Source: Paenibacillus agaridevorans (GTDB lineage Bacteria > Bacillota > Bacilli > Paenibacillales > Paenibacillaceae). From it: a DNA stretch of 62,792 nt. The stretch lies in contig NZ_BDQX01000458.1 in the NCBI RefSeq assembly GCF_003112455.1, positions 467,090-529,881 on the forward strand, in the 5' to 3' direction. Numbering within the stretch: position 1 is the stretch's first letter; each line of letters opens with the position of its first letter. Both the position numbers and the translations under genes were made by a program. The notes beneath the pieces are model-generated. The model did no database searches, was not told the origin of the DNA, and was given only the letters and a program-made list of their open reading frames with translations. This document shows positions 1-8,566 of the stretch, in pieces.

Positions 1-200
1 TTTTTTTGCTGTCATAAAGACTCTTGTATCCGCGCCGTCACTGTATTTCCTGCGGAATTGCAGAGAATCGAAAATTGTACACTTCGGCAATACAGCTATT
101 CGCAAACTCTATTCTATTCAGCCTGGCTCTTCCCGTGGCAAGATGGCTTCAGCGACGACGCCGCACACCAATCGATACAAAGGACGGAGGAGATCCTAAC

Positions 201-1124
201 GTGGCCAACCGGCTGTACAAGGAATGGAAGCTGATAATTAAAAATCGGGAGCTGCTAGCACTCTCCTTGCCCGGCATTCTATATAAGCTCGTAATCGCTT
301 ATATCCCGATGGTCGGACTCATTCTCGCCTTCAAGTACTTCAGGTACGACCAAGGCATCTTTGGAAGCAAGTGGGTCGGACTAGACAACTTCGAGTTTCT
401 GTTCAAAGCCCAGGACGCCTTCCGCATTATTCGCAACACCTTGCTGTATAACGTGACGTATATCATTCTCGGAACCGTTGCCGCCTTGCTGCTGGCCTTG
501 CTCCTGAACGAGTTGCACGGGAAGCTGGTCAAAATTTATCAAACTGCGTTGTTTCTGCCCTACTTCATCTCGTTCGTACTCGTCGGATATATTACCTCCG
601 CATTCCTCGATCATAAGGCAGGCTACCTTAACACCATACTTGCCTGGTTCGGGATGGATCCGCACAAGTGGTATCTGGAGACGACGCCATGGATATTTAT
701 CCTGCCGATCGTCGCCTTATGGAAGGGAATCGGCTTTTCGACTCTCGTGTATTATGCCGGCATTACCGGCATCAGCACCGAATATTACGAAGCCGCGAGG
801 CTTGACGGCGCTTCCCGCATTCAGATGATGTGGCGCATCACCCTGCCGCTTCTAAAGCCGCTTATCATTATTTTGTTTATCCTGGGGCTCGGCAACATCT
901 TTAGAGGCGACTTTGGCTTGCATTACTTCGTGCCGAACAACGTCGGGCCGAACTTCCCGACTACGGATATTATCGACACCTACGTCTATCGGGCGCTCAC
1001 GAAGCTCGGAGACATTAACTCCGCGGCAGCCGTCGGCTTCCTGCAATCGGTTGTCGGATTCGTTACCGTCATCACGGCCAACTTCATCGTGCGCCGGATC
1101 GACCGGGACAGCGCACTATTCTAA
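201..1124 (+). CDS. Carbohydrate ABC transporter permease, LplB type
   Basis: Integral membrane subunit of a CUT1-type sugar ABC importer, 307 residues. The N-terminal region (LSLPGILYKLVIAYIPMVGL) and about six hydrophobic segments match the LplB/UgpA-like permeases common in Paenibacillus. The cytoplasmic EAA loop that contacts the ATPase is visible as EAARLDGASRIQMMWRITLP. I chose the GTG at 201 because GGAGGAG lies 8-10 bases upstream. The same frame is open back to position 24, but those 59 codons resemble no permease. It is followed after 18 bases by the partner permease and then by the binding protein, so the three form one operon. No ATPase gene is present, as is usual for this class, which normally shares a distant MsmX-like ATPase. 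The substrate cannot be read from sequence. Confidence 0.92.
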   Translation: MANRLYKEWKLIIKNRELLALSLPGILYKLVIAYIPMVGLILAFKYFRYDQGIFGSKWVGLDNFEFLFKAQDAFRIIRNTLLYNVTYIILGTVAALLLALLLNELHGKLVKIYQTALFLPYFISFVLVGYITSAFLDHKAGYLNTILAWFGMDPHKWYLETTPWIFILPIVALWKGIGFSTLVYYAGITGISTEYYEAARLDGASRIQMMWRITLPLLKPLIIILFILGLGNIFRGDFGLHYFVPNNVGPNFPTTDIIDTYVYRALTKLGDINSAAAVGFLQSVVGFVTVITANFIVRRIDRDSALF

Positions 1125-1142
1125 GAAAGGAGCTACACAGCG

Positions 1143-2033
1143 ATGCCTACCGACAAACGATTCAACATCATGAACGGCTGCATCAATCTATTTTTGACGA
1201 TTCTGTGCTTGATGGTCGCCCTGCCGTTCGTCCTGGTCGTTGTCATCTCCTTGACCTCGGAGAACAGCCTTGTGCAAAACGGCTACCAGTTCATTCCTAA
1301 GGAATGGTCGCTGGAAGCGTATCGCATCACGTTCGCACAGCCAGATCTGCTGATCCGCGGTTACCTGGTCACCATTATGATAACCGTCATCGGAACGGTT
1401 ACTTCGCTCCTGCTGACGGCGATGACCGCCTATCCCATCTCGCGCCGCGACTTCCGTTACAACCGGCCGATTACGTTTTATATCTTTTTTACGATGCTGT
1501 TCAACGGCGGCCTGATTCCATTCTACATTTTAATGACGCAATATCTGCATCTAAAGAACTCGCTTATGGCCCTTATTATCCCGGCCCTTCTAAGTCCGTT
1601 CAATATCATGATCATGAAGGGGTTCCTCGACAAGATCGGCAAGGAGATCATCGAATCCGCCAAAGTGGACGGCGCCAGGGAAATCCGGATCTTCTTTACG
1701 ATCATTCTTCCCTTGTCCACGCCGGCTCTGGCCACATTAGGGCTATTCATTTCCTTCGGCTATTGGAATGAATGGTACAACGCGCTGCTGTTCATCGACA
1801 ATGACCGGTTCGTGCCGTTGCAGCTTCTGCTCGTTCGCATCCTGACGCAGATCGAGTTTCTTGCGAACTCGCCGCTGGCCCAGGTGGCCGACAAGCTGGC
1901 CTTCGCGAACTTCCCGACCATGTCCGTCCGAATGGCTATGGCTATTCTCGCCGGCGGTCCCATGCTTGTCATCTTTCCTTTCTTCCAGAAATATTTCGTG
2001 AAGGGTATTACAGTAGGTTCCTTGAAAGGATAA
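1143..2033 (+). CDS. Carbohydrate ABC transporter permease, YtcP/AraQ type
   Basis: Second membrane subunit of the importer, 296 residues. It starts FNIMNGCINLFLTILCLMVA and ends in the FPFFQKYFVKGITVGSLKG pattern typical of YtcP-type permeases. The ATPase-contacting EAA loop is ESAKVDGAREIRIFFTIILP. AGAAAGGAGC lies just upstream of the ATG. It sits 18 bases after the first permease and 49 before the binding-protein gene. It would pair with the first permease to form the channel. Substrate unknown; a complex carbohydrate or oligosaccharide is usual for this subfamily. Confidence 0.93.
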   Translation: MPTDKRFNIMNGCINLFLTILCLMVALPFVLVVVISLTSENSLVQNGYQFIPKEWSLEAYRITFAQPDLLIRGYLVTIMITVIGTVTSLLLTAMTAYPISRRDFRYNRPITFYIFFTMLFNGGLIPFYILMTQYLHLKNSLMALIIPALLSPFNIMIMKGFLDKIGKEIIESAKVDGAREIRIFFTIILPLSTPALATLGLFISFGYWNEWYNALLFIDNDRFVPLQLLLVRILTQIEFLANSPLAQVADKLAFANFPTMSVRMAMAILAGGPMLVIFPFFQKYFVKGITVGSLKG

Positions 2034-2082
2034 GGGACGACTATTGTGCCAAATATAGAAAACATACATTGGAGGGTTCAAC

Positions 2083-3630
2083 GTGAAAAAAGAAAAAACG
2101 ACCGTCTGGAGCAAATGGGTTCCTCTCGTCCTCAGCTTAGGCTTGCTGGCCGCCTGCTCCAATACGAACAACGCTCCCGCAGCAACGAATGCGCCAAGCG
2201 CCGGCACCGATCCCACCTCAGCTGCTTCGGAGATTCCGTCCCTGCCTGATGCGAAGCTGACTTTCATCTATCCCGTAGCCTCGAATCCGGGTCCGGATCA
2301 GAAGCTGGTCAATGATGAAATCAACAAATATTTGAAAGAAAAAATCAACGCCACCGTCGACTTGAGACCGCTTACGTTCGACGAGTACGAGCCGAAGCTC
2401 AACGCCATGCTCGCCGCGGGCGAAAACTTCGACATCGCTTGGAGTTCCAAGGGCTGGCTCGGCAACTATCAACCATACATCGACCGCGGCGCCTATCTCG
2501 AGATTACCGAAGATATGATCAACACGTTTGCCAAGGAAGCCCGCGCCAATATACCCGACAAATTCTGGCCGGACATGAACGCCGTCGACGGCAAGGTATA
2601 CGGCTTCCCGATCTATCAGGTCGCCGCCAAAACCAAAAGCTTGGTCATTCAGAAACGTTTCGTCGACAAATACAGCCTGGACCTGGCTTCCATTCAAACC
2701 TACAAGGATATCGAGCCGTTCCTGAAGCAGCTCAAGGAGAACGAACCGGACATTATCCCGCTTGGTCTTGCACAGAACTCGTGGGGACTGTACGCTAACC
2801 GCGACGAGGTTGGCGAGGGCATGTCCGTGACGTACAAAAAAGACGATCCAATGTTAAAGATGGTGAGCGGTCTGGAAGCGCTTGACAGCAAAACGGATTA
2901 TTATAATACGATGCGCGCCTGGTATCAAGCGGGTTATATTAATGAAGATGCGCCTATCATCCAGAACATTAACGATCTCAAGGCTAAAGGCAACGTAGCC
3001 GTCGGCCTTGAATTCACCTCCAAGCCAGGCGGCGAGGTTGGCGAAATGGCCGTAAATGGCGGCAACGAAGTCGTCTACGCGCCGATCGCGGACAGCTACT
3101 TCACGGGAATAGCCAGCGCCATGCATGTCATTAACAAAGGTTCCAAAAACGCGGAACGCGCCCTTATGCTCATTAACCTGCTCAACACGGATCCCTACTT
3201 GTACAATCTGATCTGCAACGGCATCGAAGGCAAACATTATACGAAAATCGACGACAAGTTCATCGAGCCGATCAAGGATTCCGGTTATGCGCCTAACGGC
3301 GACTGGGTATTCGGCAACCAGTTCAATGCTTACTTAAAGCCGGGTCAAGCACCCGACACTTGGGAAAAAACGATCGAGCTCAACGATAGCGCCATCGTCC
3401 CTGCATCCAGCGGCTTCGGCGTCAACGAAGAAAACATGAAGGCGGAAGTGGCCAATATTACGGCCATCAACAACGAATATCGTGTCGCGCTGGAATCCGG
3501 ATCCGTCGATCCAGCCAAAGTATTGCCGGAATATCGGGCCAAGCTGGTCGCATCCGGTCAAGAGAAGTTCGACAACGAAATCAATGCGCAATGGGAGCAA
3601 TTCAAAAAGGATAAAGGGATCGGACAATAA
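2083..3630 (+). CDS. Extracellular sugar-binding lipoprotein of ABC importer
   Basis: Solute-binding protein of the same importer, 515 residues, anchored to the outer face of the membrane. The signal peptide ends in a lipobox (GLLAAC, lipidated Cys25), followed by an Asn/Ala/Pro/Thr-rich linker to about residue 50. The mature part has the family 1 extracellular binding fold seen with LplB/YtcP permeases (for example KLTFIYPVASNPGPD and DIAWSSKGWLGNYQPYIDRG). Length is normal for this large subclass (about 500-560 residues). GGAGG precedes the ATG by 8 bases. It is the last gene of the operon and a hairpin follows. Nothing nearby identifies the ligand. Confidence 0.93.
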   Translation: MKKEKTTVWSKWVPLVLSLGLLAACSNTNNAPAATNAPSAGTDPTSAASEIPSLPDAKLTFIYPVASNPGPDQKLVNDEINKYLKEKINATVDLRPLTFDEYEPKLNAMLAAGENFDIAWSSKGWLGNYQPYIDRGAYLEITEDMINTFAKEARANIPDKFWPDMNAVDGKVYGFPIYQVAAKTKSLVIQKRFVDKYSLDLASIQTYKDIEPFLKQLKENEPDIIPLGLAQNSWGLYANRDEVGEGMSVTYKKDDPMLKMVSGLEALDSKTDYYNTMRAWYQAGYINEDAPIIQNINDLKAKGNVAVGLEFTSKPGGEVGEMAVNGGNEVVYAPIADSYFTGIASAMHVINKGSKNAERALMLINLLNTDPYLYNLICNGIEGKHYTKIDDKFIEPIKDSGYAPNGDWVFGNQFNAYLKPGQAPDTWEKTIELNDSAIVPASSGFGVNEENMKAEVANITAINNEYRVALESGSVDPAKVLPEYRAKLVASGQEKFDNEINAQWEQFKKDKGIGQ

Positions 3631-3654
3631 TGTTTTAAGCCTTCCCGCCCGCTC

Positions 3655-3697
3655 ATGGAAAACCGTCGATCAGCCTGGGCTGACGGCGGTTTTCTTT
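3655..3697 (+). terminator. Rho-independent-like terminator after the importer operon
   Basis: AACCG and TCAGC on the left pair with GCTGA and CGGTT on the right, with a small internal loop. A TTTTCTTT run follows. It lies 25 bases after the stop codon of the binding protein. Confidence 0.7.
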
Positions 3698-3777
3698 CAT
3701 GAAACGGGTCAAATATGAACAATGTTTGACAAATTAAAAAACCTTATTCCCTGGCTGTGTATAGTCCGTGCTGCTTC

Positions 3778-3806
3778 TTGAAAAAATAGCTAATAAGTGC
3801 TAGAAT
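3778..3806 (+). promoter_or_regulatory. Sigma-A-type promoter of the cytochrome c gene
   Basis: TTGAAA at 3778-3783 and TAGAAT at 3801-3806 are separated by exactly 17 bases, a near-consensus vegetative promoter. The start codon lies 42 bases further on, with GGAGG at 3834-3838. This suggests steady vegetative expression. Confidence 0.75.
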
Positions 3807-3847
3807 CTGAATTTAGGTGAGCCTGTCAGGGAAGGAGGTTATGGGGC

Positions 3848-4210
3848 ATGCATAAGTGGATTATGGCAACATTGCTCGGAGTAGCTGGCCTGTTGGCCGT
3901 ATACCTGCTCACGTTTAATCTCCCGGAGAAAGAGGAGCACGTAGCTGAGGAGCAGTTTACCGTTCCCGATACGCCTGTGGATGCTGCAACTGCCGAAGCG
4001 TTTTACAAGAGCAACTGCATGGGATGTCACGGCGATCAGTACCAAGGCGCTATGGGTCCTGCGCTTGCGAATATCGGCAGCTTGAGAAGCAAAGAAGAGA
4101 TCTACAAGACCGTACTAAAAGGCAAAAGCGGCGGAATGCCATCTTTCGAAGGCAAGATTACGGAAGAAGAACTGATTAATCTTACGAATTGGCTGGCGGA
4201 GATGAAGTAA
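3848..4210 (+). CDS. Membrane-anchored c-type cytochrome (CccB-like)
   Basis: Small electron carrier of 120 residues. Residues 4-23 form one hydrophobic segment that anchors it with the haem domain outside. The haem-attachment motif is CMGCH (Cys57, Cys60, His61), and Met97 in GGMPSF is the likely sixth iron ligand, as in class I cytochromes c551. The size and single anchor match the Bacillus CccA/CccB group, which passes electrons to cytochrome oxidase. The ATG at 3848 is set by GGAGG nine bases upstream; the ATG at 3841 hits a stop after four codons. It is a single gene with its own promoter and terminator. CccA and CccB cannot be told apart without alignment. Confidence 0.93.
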   Translation: MHKWIMATLLGVAGLLAVYLLTFNLPEKEEHVAEEQFTVPDTPVDAATAEAFYKSNCMGCHGDQYQGAMGPALANIGSLRSKEEIYKTVLKGKSGGMPSFEGKITEEELINLTNWLAEMK

Positions 4211-4226
4211 CAACCTCCACGGCCGT

Positions 4227-4262
4227 AAGCCCCGCCCGGCGTTAGCGCCAGGCGGGGCTTAT
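4227..4262. terminator. Strong bidirectional terminator hairpin
   Basis: AAGCCCCGCC (4227-4236) pairs perfectly with GGCGGGGCTT (4251-4260), with further GGCG/CGCC pairing inside. It lies between the convergent cytochrome and isomerase genes and can serve both. Confidence 0.85.
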
Positions 4263-4306
4263 TATATTTCACAGATCGTCTAGGATGGCGCCTTGCTATG
4301 ATCCTC

Positions 4307-5110
4307 TCAGAGGCTCCAAGCTTTGTAGAGCTGCTTCATATAGGTTGTCATCCAGTCGTTCACTTCCTGCAGATCGGCGACGGGAGCGCCCGTTTCATGA
4401 TGGATCGGCATATAACCCGGAGGACCGAACTCCGCGGTAAATGTCGCGAATGCTTCCCCCCGCTCTTTGCGTAGCAGCAGCATACGGCGCCACCAGCCGG
4501 TAAACAGCTCCAGCTCCCCCTGGAACGCGTCTGCTGCAGGATGTGGCACCTGCGGGCCTTGTGGGTATCCGATCCTTCCGTGGATATGAACCGTTCTCTC
4601 AATCGCGAGAGACAGATTCTCCTCCTGATCCTGCAGATGCGACTCGCAGACGTTTACCCAATGGCTGAAATCCGCTGTAATTTTCAGCTCGGGGAATTGG
4701 CGGAGCAACCTGGCCGTCGTCCATGGAGTGAACAAAGGTCTGCTGCGATGCGTCTCATGACCGACCGGTATGCCGAATTGCTTCTCGATCCTTAACGCGC
4801 CTTCGTAAAAGGCATCTTGCCCGGACTCGCTCATGCTGTCTCTTGCGCTTTGGGCGTTGATGAGAACGGGACGGAAATCAGCTGCCCGCTCTACCAGCTC
4901 GCCGAAACTAGCGAGATGATCGCCGATTGTATGGATTTGCGCTATAAACCGCAGATCGAGCCGTTCCAGCGTTTCTTTAAATAGCGTTGCCTCGTCCGCG
5001 GACGGCAGCACCGTCTCGACGCCGTCATGACCGGCTGCTTTGGCCGCTTCCAGCTTCTCCGTCAGCGTTCCTTCCATACCCCACAGCGATTGATAAGTGA
5101 GCAATCTCAC
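4307..5110 (-). CDS. Sugar phosphate isomerase/epimerase (AP endonuclease 2-type TIM barrel)
   Basis: Predicted cytoplasmic sugar isomerase or epimerase, 267 residues, of the xylose-isomerase-like TIM-barrel superfamily. Typical strand ends carry likely metal ligands: VGHETHRSRP, ADFSHW, HIHGRIGYPQGP and TFTAEFGPPGY. The start is GTG at 5110, with GGAGG seven bases upstream. It is 30 bases downstream of the PhyH dioxygenase gene on the same strand, so the two are probably co-transcribed and controlled by the divergent AraC regulator. Such sets occur in sugar or inositol catabolism, but the substrate is not evident. A second, distant member of the superfamily is at 48446-49282. Confidence 0.85.
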   Translation of the reverse strand: MRLLTYQSLWGMEGTLTEKLEAAKAAGHDGVETVLPSADEATLFKETLERLDLRFIAQIHTIGDHLASFGELVERAADFRPVLINAQSARDSMSESGQDAFYEGALRIEKQFGIPVGHETHRSRPLFTPWTTARLLRQFPELKITADFSHWVNVCESHLQDQEENLSLAIERTVHIHGRIGYPQGPQVPHPAADAFQGELELFTGWWRRMLLLRKERGEAFATFTAEFGPPGYMPIHHETGAPVADLQEVNDWMTTYMKQLYKAWSL

Positions 5111-5140
5111 TGTAAGTCCTCCTTGTTCGCAACCGTACGA

Positions 5141-5950
5141 TTAGTGCGGATAAGCTTTGTCGAATTCCACGCCGCAAGGTCCGCCGTCTTCGTTTAACTC
5201 AAGATCGACGGAAGTGCCGTCCTCGCGGAACAACGGACGGTAAAAGCCGCTTATACGGGACGCGGATGCATTGGCGTAATGGCAGATAAACGCTCTGCGG
5301 AATCTGTCCTTCGTCTTGTTCCGGTAGGAACCGTGTATCAAGTTGCCATTAAAAAATAGAACATCGCCCGGATCCATGACCGCCGGCACGACAGCCCGGT
5401 CCTTGGGCGGCTTTACATAATGGGTTGTAAACGACTCCGCAGAATCCGCGAGCTCCGGACAGCTGATCTCGTGCTCCCCCGTACGCGGCACAACCAGCAG
5501 TCCGCCGTTCTCCATATCCGCAGCGTCCACTGCGGTCCATGCGGCTATGCAATTGCCCGGCTCCACTTGCAGGTAGAAGTTGTCTTGATGCAGCGCCTGA
5601 CCTCTCGAACCTGGCGGCTTGTAGTAGAACATGCTTTGCGCGGCTAACGCTTCCTCGCCGTATAGCTCTCGCAGCACCGCCATAACAGGCGCATGAAGCA
5701 TATACTTCTTCGCGGTATCGTTGAACCGGTGCGGTTGCATGACGCGCGGGTATCGCTTCAGCGGATCTTCCGTCCCTGCCTCCATATCGGGTTCAAAGAA
5801 TCCAGGCACTGGATTCTGGCCGATTCTCTCAAATGTATCCGATATTTCGGCGAGCTCTTCCGGCTGGAACAGCCCTTTCACAATAATAAAACCTTCCTCT
5901 ACAAATTGCTTCATTTGCTCTTCGCTTAATATACGAACCTGCTTCTCCAT
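5141..5950 (-). CDS. Phytanoyl-CoA dioxygenase (PhyH) family protein
   Basis: Fe(II)/2-oxoglutarate-dependent dioxygenase of 269 residues. The facial triad is visible as His121-x-Asp123 (ALHQDNFYLQ) and distal His206 (GNLIHGSYRNKT), and an Arg in DRFRRAF is positioned to bind 2-oxoglutarate. Bacterial members hydroxylate varied small molecules, so the PhyH name does not give the substrate. GGGGAAGAGAT precedes the ATG. It leads a two-gene operon with the isomerase and diverges from an AraC regulator 100 bases away. The arrangement recurs with another PhyH at 52138-52968. Confidence 0.9.
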   Translation of the reverse strand: MEKQVRILSEEQMKQFVEEGFIIVKGLFQPEELAEISDTFERIGQNPVPGFFEPDMEAGTEDPLKRYPRVMQPHRFNDTAKKYMLHAPVMAVLRELYGEEALAAQSMFYYKPPGSRGQALHQDNFYLQVEPGNCIAAWTAVDAADMENGGLLVVPRTGEHEISCPELADSAESFTTHYVKPPKDRAVVPAVMDPGDVLFFNGNLIHGSYRNKTKDRFRRAFICHYANASASRISGFYRPLFREDGTSVDLELNEDGGPCGVEFDKAYPH

Positions 5951-6050
5951 ATCTCTTCCCCTCCGTTTGCGGATCCATGATTGTCAATTCAATATTGCTT
6001 TCTTCATGGTTTCATTATAGAATTTCGAACCAAGAGGGGGAATAACGATA

Positions 6051-6878
6051 ATGGCCGATAACCATAACAATCCTGCTGCAACGACTTTCACTCCTCCGCC
6101 CGGCGTCCTGGTCTCCGGCCACTTCCAAGAGACGTATGGATACGAGGTCATCCGTCCGGAAGGGACTCGCGATTGGCTGCTGACGTTGACGTTAGACGGC
6201 GTGGGCGAATACCGGCTGGGAGATGAGGTCATTATGCCTGCGGATGGAGATATTATACTGATTCCGCCGGGAACGCCCCATCATTACTACGCGCCTGAGC
6301 ATGGTTATTGGGATTTTGTTTGGGTTCATTTTATCCCGGAGCTTCGCTGGCTTGAGCTTCTGCGCATGCCGCAGAACGGGAGTCGCATCATGACTTTCTC
6401 CTTGGGCACATCTTCAACCTTCATGCGAATGAAAAACGCTTTTCTTCGACTGGTTCGCGAAAACCGGCATACGGGACGCCATGCCGAGCTGCTTTCCCTT
6501 AACGCGCTGGAGGAAGTGCTTATTCATCTGGCCCAGCACGCGGTTACGACGGATCAACGGCTGGATGAACGGATCGCCGATACGCTGAATTATATGATCG
6601 ACAACCTGAACGTTGCTCACACCATTCCGGCTTTAGCCAGCCGCGTGGCGCTTTCGCCGTCCCGCTTCTCGCATTTGTTCAAGGAACAGACGGGGGACTC
6701 CGTTTTGGAGACGCTGCTTAAGCTGCGGCTCAAGCATGCCGCTAGGCTGCTGAAGCATACCCCTTCGCTAGTGTCCGAGATTGCCGGCCAGGTCGGCTTT
6801 CAGAGCCCTTTCTATTTCACGAAGCAATTTACCGCGATGTTTGGCCTTAGTCCTTCCGATTATCGGCGGAAGGAGTAG
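6051..6878 (+). CDS. AraC-family transcriptional regulator with cupin sensor domain
   Basis: DNA-binding regulator, 275 residues. Residues about 15-150 form the AraC-binding cupin fold (PADGDIILIPPGTPHHYYAP is the typical strand-turn-strand). Residues about 180-275 carry the two helix-turn-helix motifs (IPALASRVALSPSRFSHLFK and SEIAGQVGFQSPFYFTKQF), ending SPSDYRRKE. GGGGGA lies upstream of the ATG. It diverges from the PhyH/isomerase operon, which is the likely target; the ligand is probably a sugar or the PhyH substrate. The 100-base shared spacer (5951-6050) must hold both promoters. Confidence 0.92.
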   Translation: MADNHNNPAATTFTPPPGVLVSGHFQETYGYEVIRPEGTRDWLLTLTLDGVGEYRLGDEVIMPADGDIILIPPGTPHHYYAPEHGYWDFVWVHFIPELRWLELLRMPQNGSRIMTFSLGTSSTFMRMKNAFLRLVRENRHTGRHAELLSLNALEEVLIHLAQHAVTTDQRLDERIADTLNYMIDNLNVAHTIPALASRVALSPSRFSHLFKEQTGDSVLETLLKLRLKHAARLLKHTPSLVSEIAGQVGFQSPFYFTKQFTAMFGLSPSDYRRKE

Positions 6879-6892
6879 TTTCATCATTACCT

Positions 6893-6940
6893 ATAAAACG
6901 AAAAAACCTCTCTTTCGCAGTTTCGCGTAAGAGAGGTTTG
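6893..6940 (-). terminator. Intrinsic terminator of the chromate/FGE operon
   Basis: AAACCTCTCTT (6904-6914) pairs with AAGAGAGGTTT (6929-6939). Read on the minus strand, the stem is followed by TTTTTTCGTTTT. It lies 18 bases beyond the stop codon of the minus-strand gene. Confidence 0.85.
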
Positions 6941-6957
6941 ACAATAAATAGTATGCG

Positions 6958-7947
6958 TTAGACGTCGCGGACGACCCTGAAGCCGCAATTGCCCGTCGAG
7001 CTGTCGGGCGTATTGGAGCTTCGAGCTGCCAACCTGTAGCGGTTGCAGTAAGAACGATGGCAGAGATAGGAGCCGCCGCGCATGGATCGGCTGGCGGTCT
7101 GCTTGCTGTATAGCGGATTAACGGCTGATGTCGTCCTGTGATAATCCGGAGAGAACCAATCCGCGCACCATTCCCATACGTTGCCGGACATCTGGTACAG
7201 ACCATACCCATTGGGCTTGTACGCATTGACTGGTGCAGTACCGACATAACCGTCGCTTGCGTTGTTTTTTACAGGAAACTTCCCCTGCCAAATGTTGCAT
7301 TGATGCTGATCGTCCTGCTTCAGCAGATCGCCCCAAGGATACGTCTTTCCCTCGAGACCGCCTCTTGCCGCATATTCCCATTCCGCCTCGCTGGGCAGAC
7401 GGACTCCGGCAAAGCGGCAATAGGCATTGGCATCGTTCCATGAGATATGAACGACGGGATGATCCATCCGGTCCGCGATCGACGAATCAGGACCTTCAGG
7501 CGCCGCCCAGTATGCTCCCTCCACAACAAGCCACCACGGCACTCCTTGCGGCACCGTCTTCACCTTCCTGCCTGTCTCCTCAGACACCAGTAGATGGAAC
7601 ACGAATGACCAGCCGAAAACCTCGGCTTCCGTGCGATACCCCGTAGCTTCTACGAATTGGCTGAACTGGGCATTTGTAACGGCATACGGCGACATGCGGA
7701 ACGATTTTACCTCCACCTGTCGTACCGGGCCCTCCCCGTCATTAGGGAAACCCTCCCTTGTGTCCGTTCCCATCAGAAAGCTGCCTTCCGGAATGAGGAC
7801 CAGATCGTCATGCAGCAGGACGGGGTTATCCGACTCCTTTTTCCACCGTTCCAGCTTGATGAGACCGCTTGCTGCCGACGGCTTCGTCTCTATATGGATC
7901 CCATCGCGCGAAGCCGCGCAGCAGGATGGCAGTTTGTCTTCATTCAA
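6958..7947 (-). CDS. Formylglycine-generating enzyme (SUMF1/FGE) family protein
   Basis: Belongs to the FGE-sulfatase family, whose true members oxidise a sulfatase cysteine to formylglycine. Domain landmarks are all present: LIPEGSFLMGTD, MSPYAVTNAQFSQFVEATGY, RLPSEAEWEYAARGG, GLYQMSGNVWEWCADWF and the terminal CGFRVVRD. Within RGGSYLCHRSYCNRYR the two cysteines are five residues apart (Cys296, Cys301), the spacing of the copper-binding active-site pair of aerobic FGEs; many non-catalytic relatives lack it. The same frame is open to a TTG at 7974, but that has no ribosome site. The TTG at 7947 has AAGGGGG nine bases upstream and is preferred (329 residues). It is last in an operon with two chromate transporter genes. 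No sulfatase gene is in the window. Confidence 0.88.
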   Translation of the reverse strand: MNEDKLPSCCAASRDGIHIETKPSAASGLIKLERWKKESDNPVLLHDDLVLIPEGSFLMGTDTREGFPNDGEGPVRQVEVKSFRMSPYAVTNAQFSQFVEATGYRTEAEVFGWSFVFHLLVSEETGRKVKTVPQGVPWWLVVEGAYWAAPEGPDSSIADRMDHPVVHISWNDANAYCRFAGVRLPSEAEWEYAARGGLEGKTYPWGDLLKQDDQHQCNIWQGKFPVKNNASDGYVGTAPVNAYKPNGYGLYQMSGNVWEWCADWFSPDYHRTTSAVNPLYSKQTASRSMRGGSYLCHRSYCNRYRLAARSSNTPDSSTGNCGFRVVRDV

Positions 7948-7977
7948 GATTCTAATCCCCCTTGCTTGCTTCAAGAT

Positions 7978-8520
7978 TTAGCTATATAACGCAATACCGA
8001 TTAATCCGGATATAATAAGAATCGTTAACGGATGCTTGCGAAGCAGCAGCAACGCCGCAAGCGAACCCGCGAAGATCAGGAGCTGGCTAAGCGTAAACCA
8101 TGATACCGACGTCACAAGCTCGTTACGCACCGCAAATACAACCGCTGCATATAGAATAAGTCCTGTAATAACGGAACGCAACCCGTATAGCGACGATTGG
8201 ACCCACTTGTTCTGATGAATCCGGAAAAATATCGTTCCTACCGCCACGATAATGACCAAAGATGGCAGCACCATACCAATTGCGGCAACGATCGCTCCAA
8301 CAATACCCGCCTGCTGCATGCCGACGAATATGGCAATATTTGTAGCGATCGGTCCAGGCGACATCCCCGCCACTCCGATCATATCGGTAAACTCTGTCAC
8401 GTTCATCCAGCCATGCCGTTCGACGACTTCTTGCTGGATAATCGGAATCATGGCATATCCGCCACCGAAAGCTATGAAACCGACCAGTAAGAACGTCAGA
8501 AACAGCTCCAGCAGAATCAT
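7978..8520 (-). CDS. Chromate transporter, short ChrA-type subunit (second gene of pair)
   Basis: Half-size member of the CHR family of about 180 residues with five or six membrane segments. The family signature is clear in FGGGYAMIPII, GWMNVTEFTDMIGVAGMSPGPIA and the following hydrophobic stretch. Full-length ChrA proteins fuse two such halves; Firmicutes often have two separate genes acting as a pair. Two ATGs lie upstream in the same frame; the one at 8520 has GGAGAGG eight bases upstream and gives the usual MILLELF start. It follows the other half after 46 bases. The predicted role is chromate efflux, but many family members transport an unknown anion. Confidence 0.9.
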   Translation of the reverse strand: MILLELFLTFLLVGFIAFGGGYAMIPIIQQEVVERHGWMNVTEFTDMIGVAGMSPGPIATNIAIFVGMQQAGIVGAIVAAIGMVLPSLVIIVAVGTIFFRIHQNKWVQSSLYGLRSVITGLILYAAVVFAVRNELVTSVSWFTLSQLLIFAGSLAALLLLRKHPLTILIISGLIGIALYS

Positions 8521-8566
8521 CCTCATCGCCTCTCCCATGTTAGTGCATGTTCCTAACCTATATTGC

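Noticed and set aside
24..200. N-terminal extension of the first permease
   Set aside because: The extra 59 codons lack permease features, and the GTG at 201 has a good ribosome site and normal family start.
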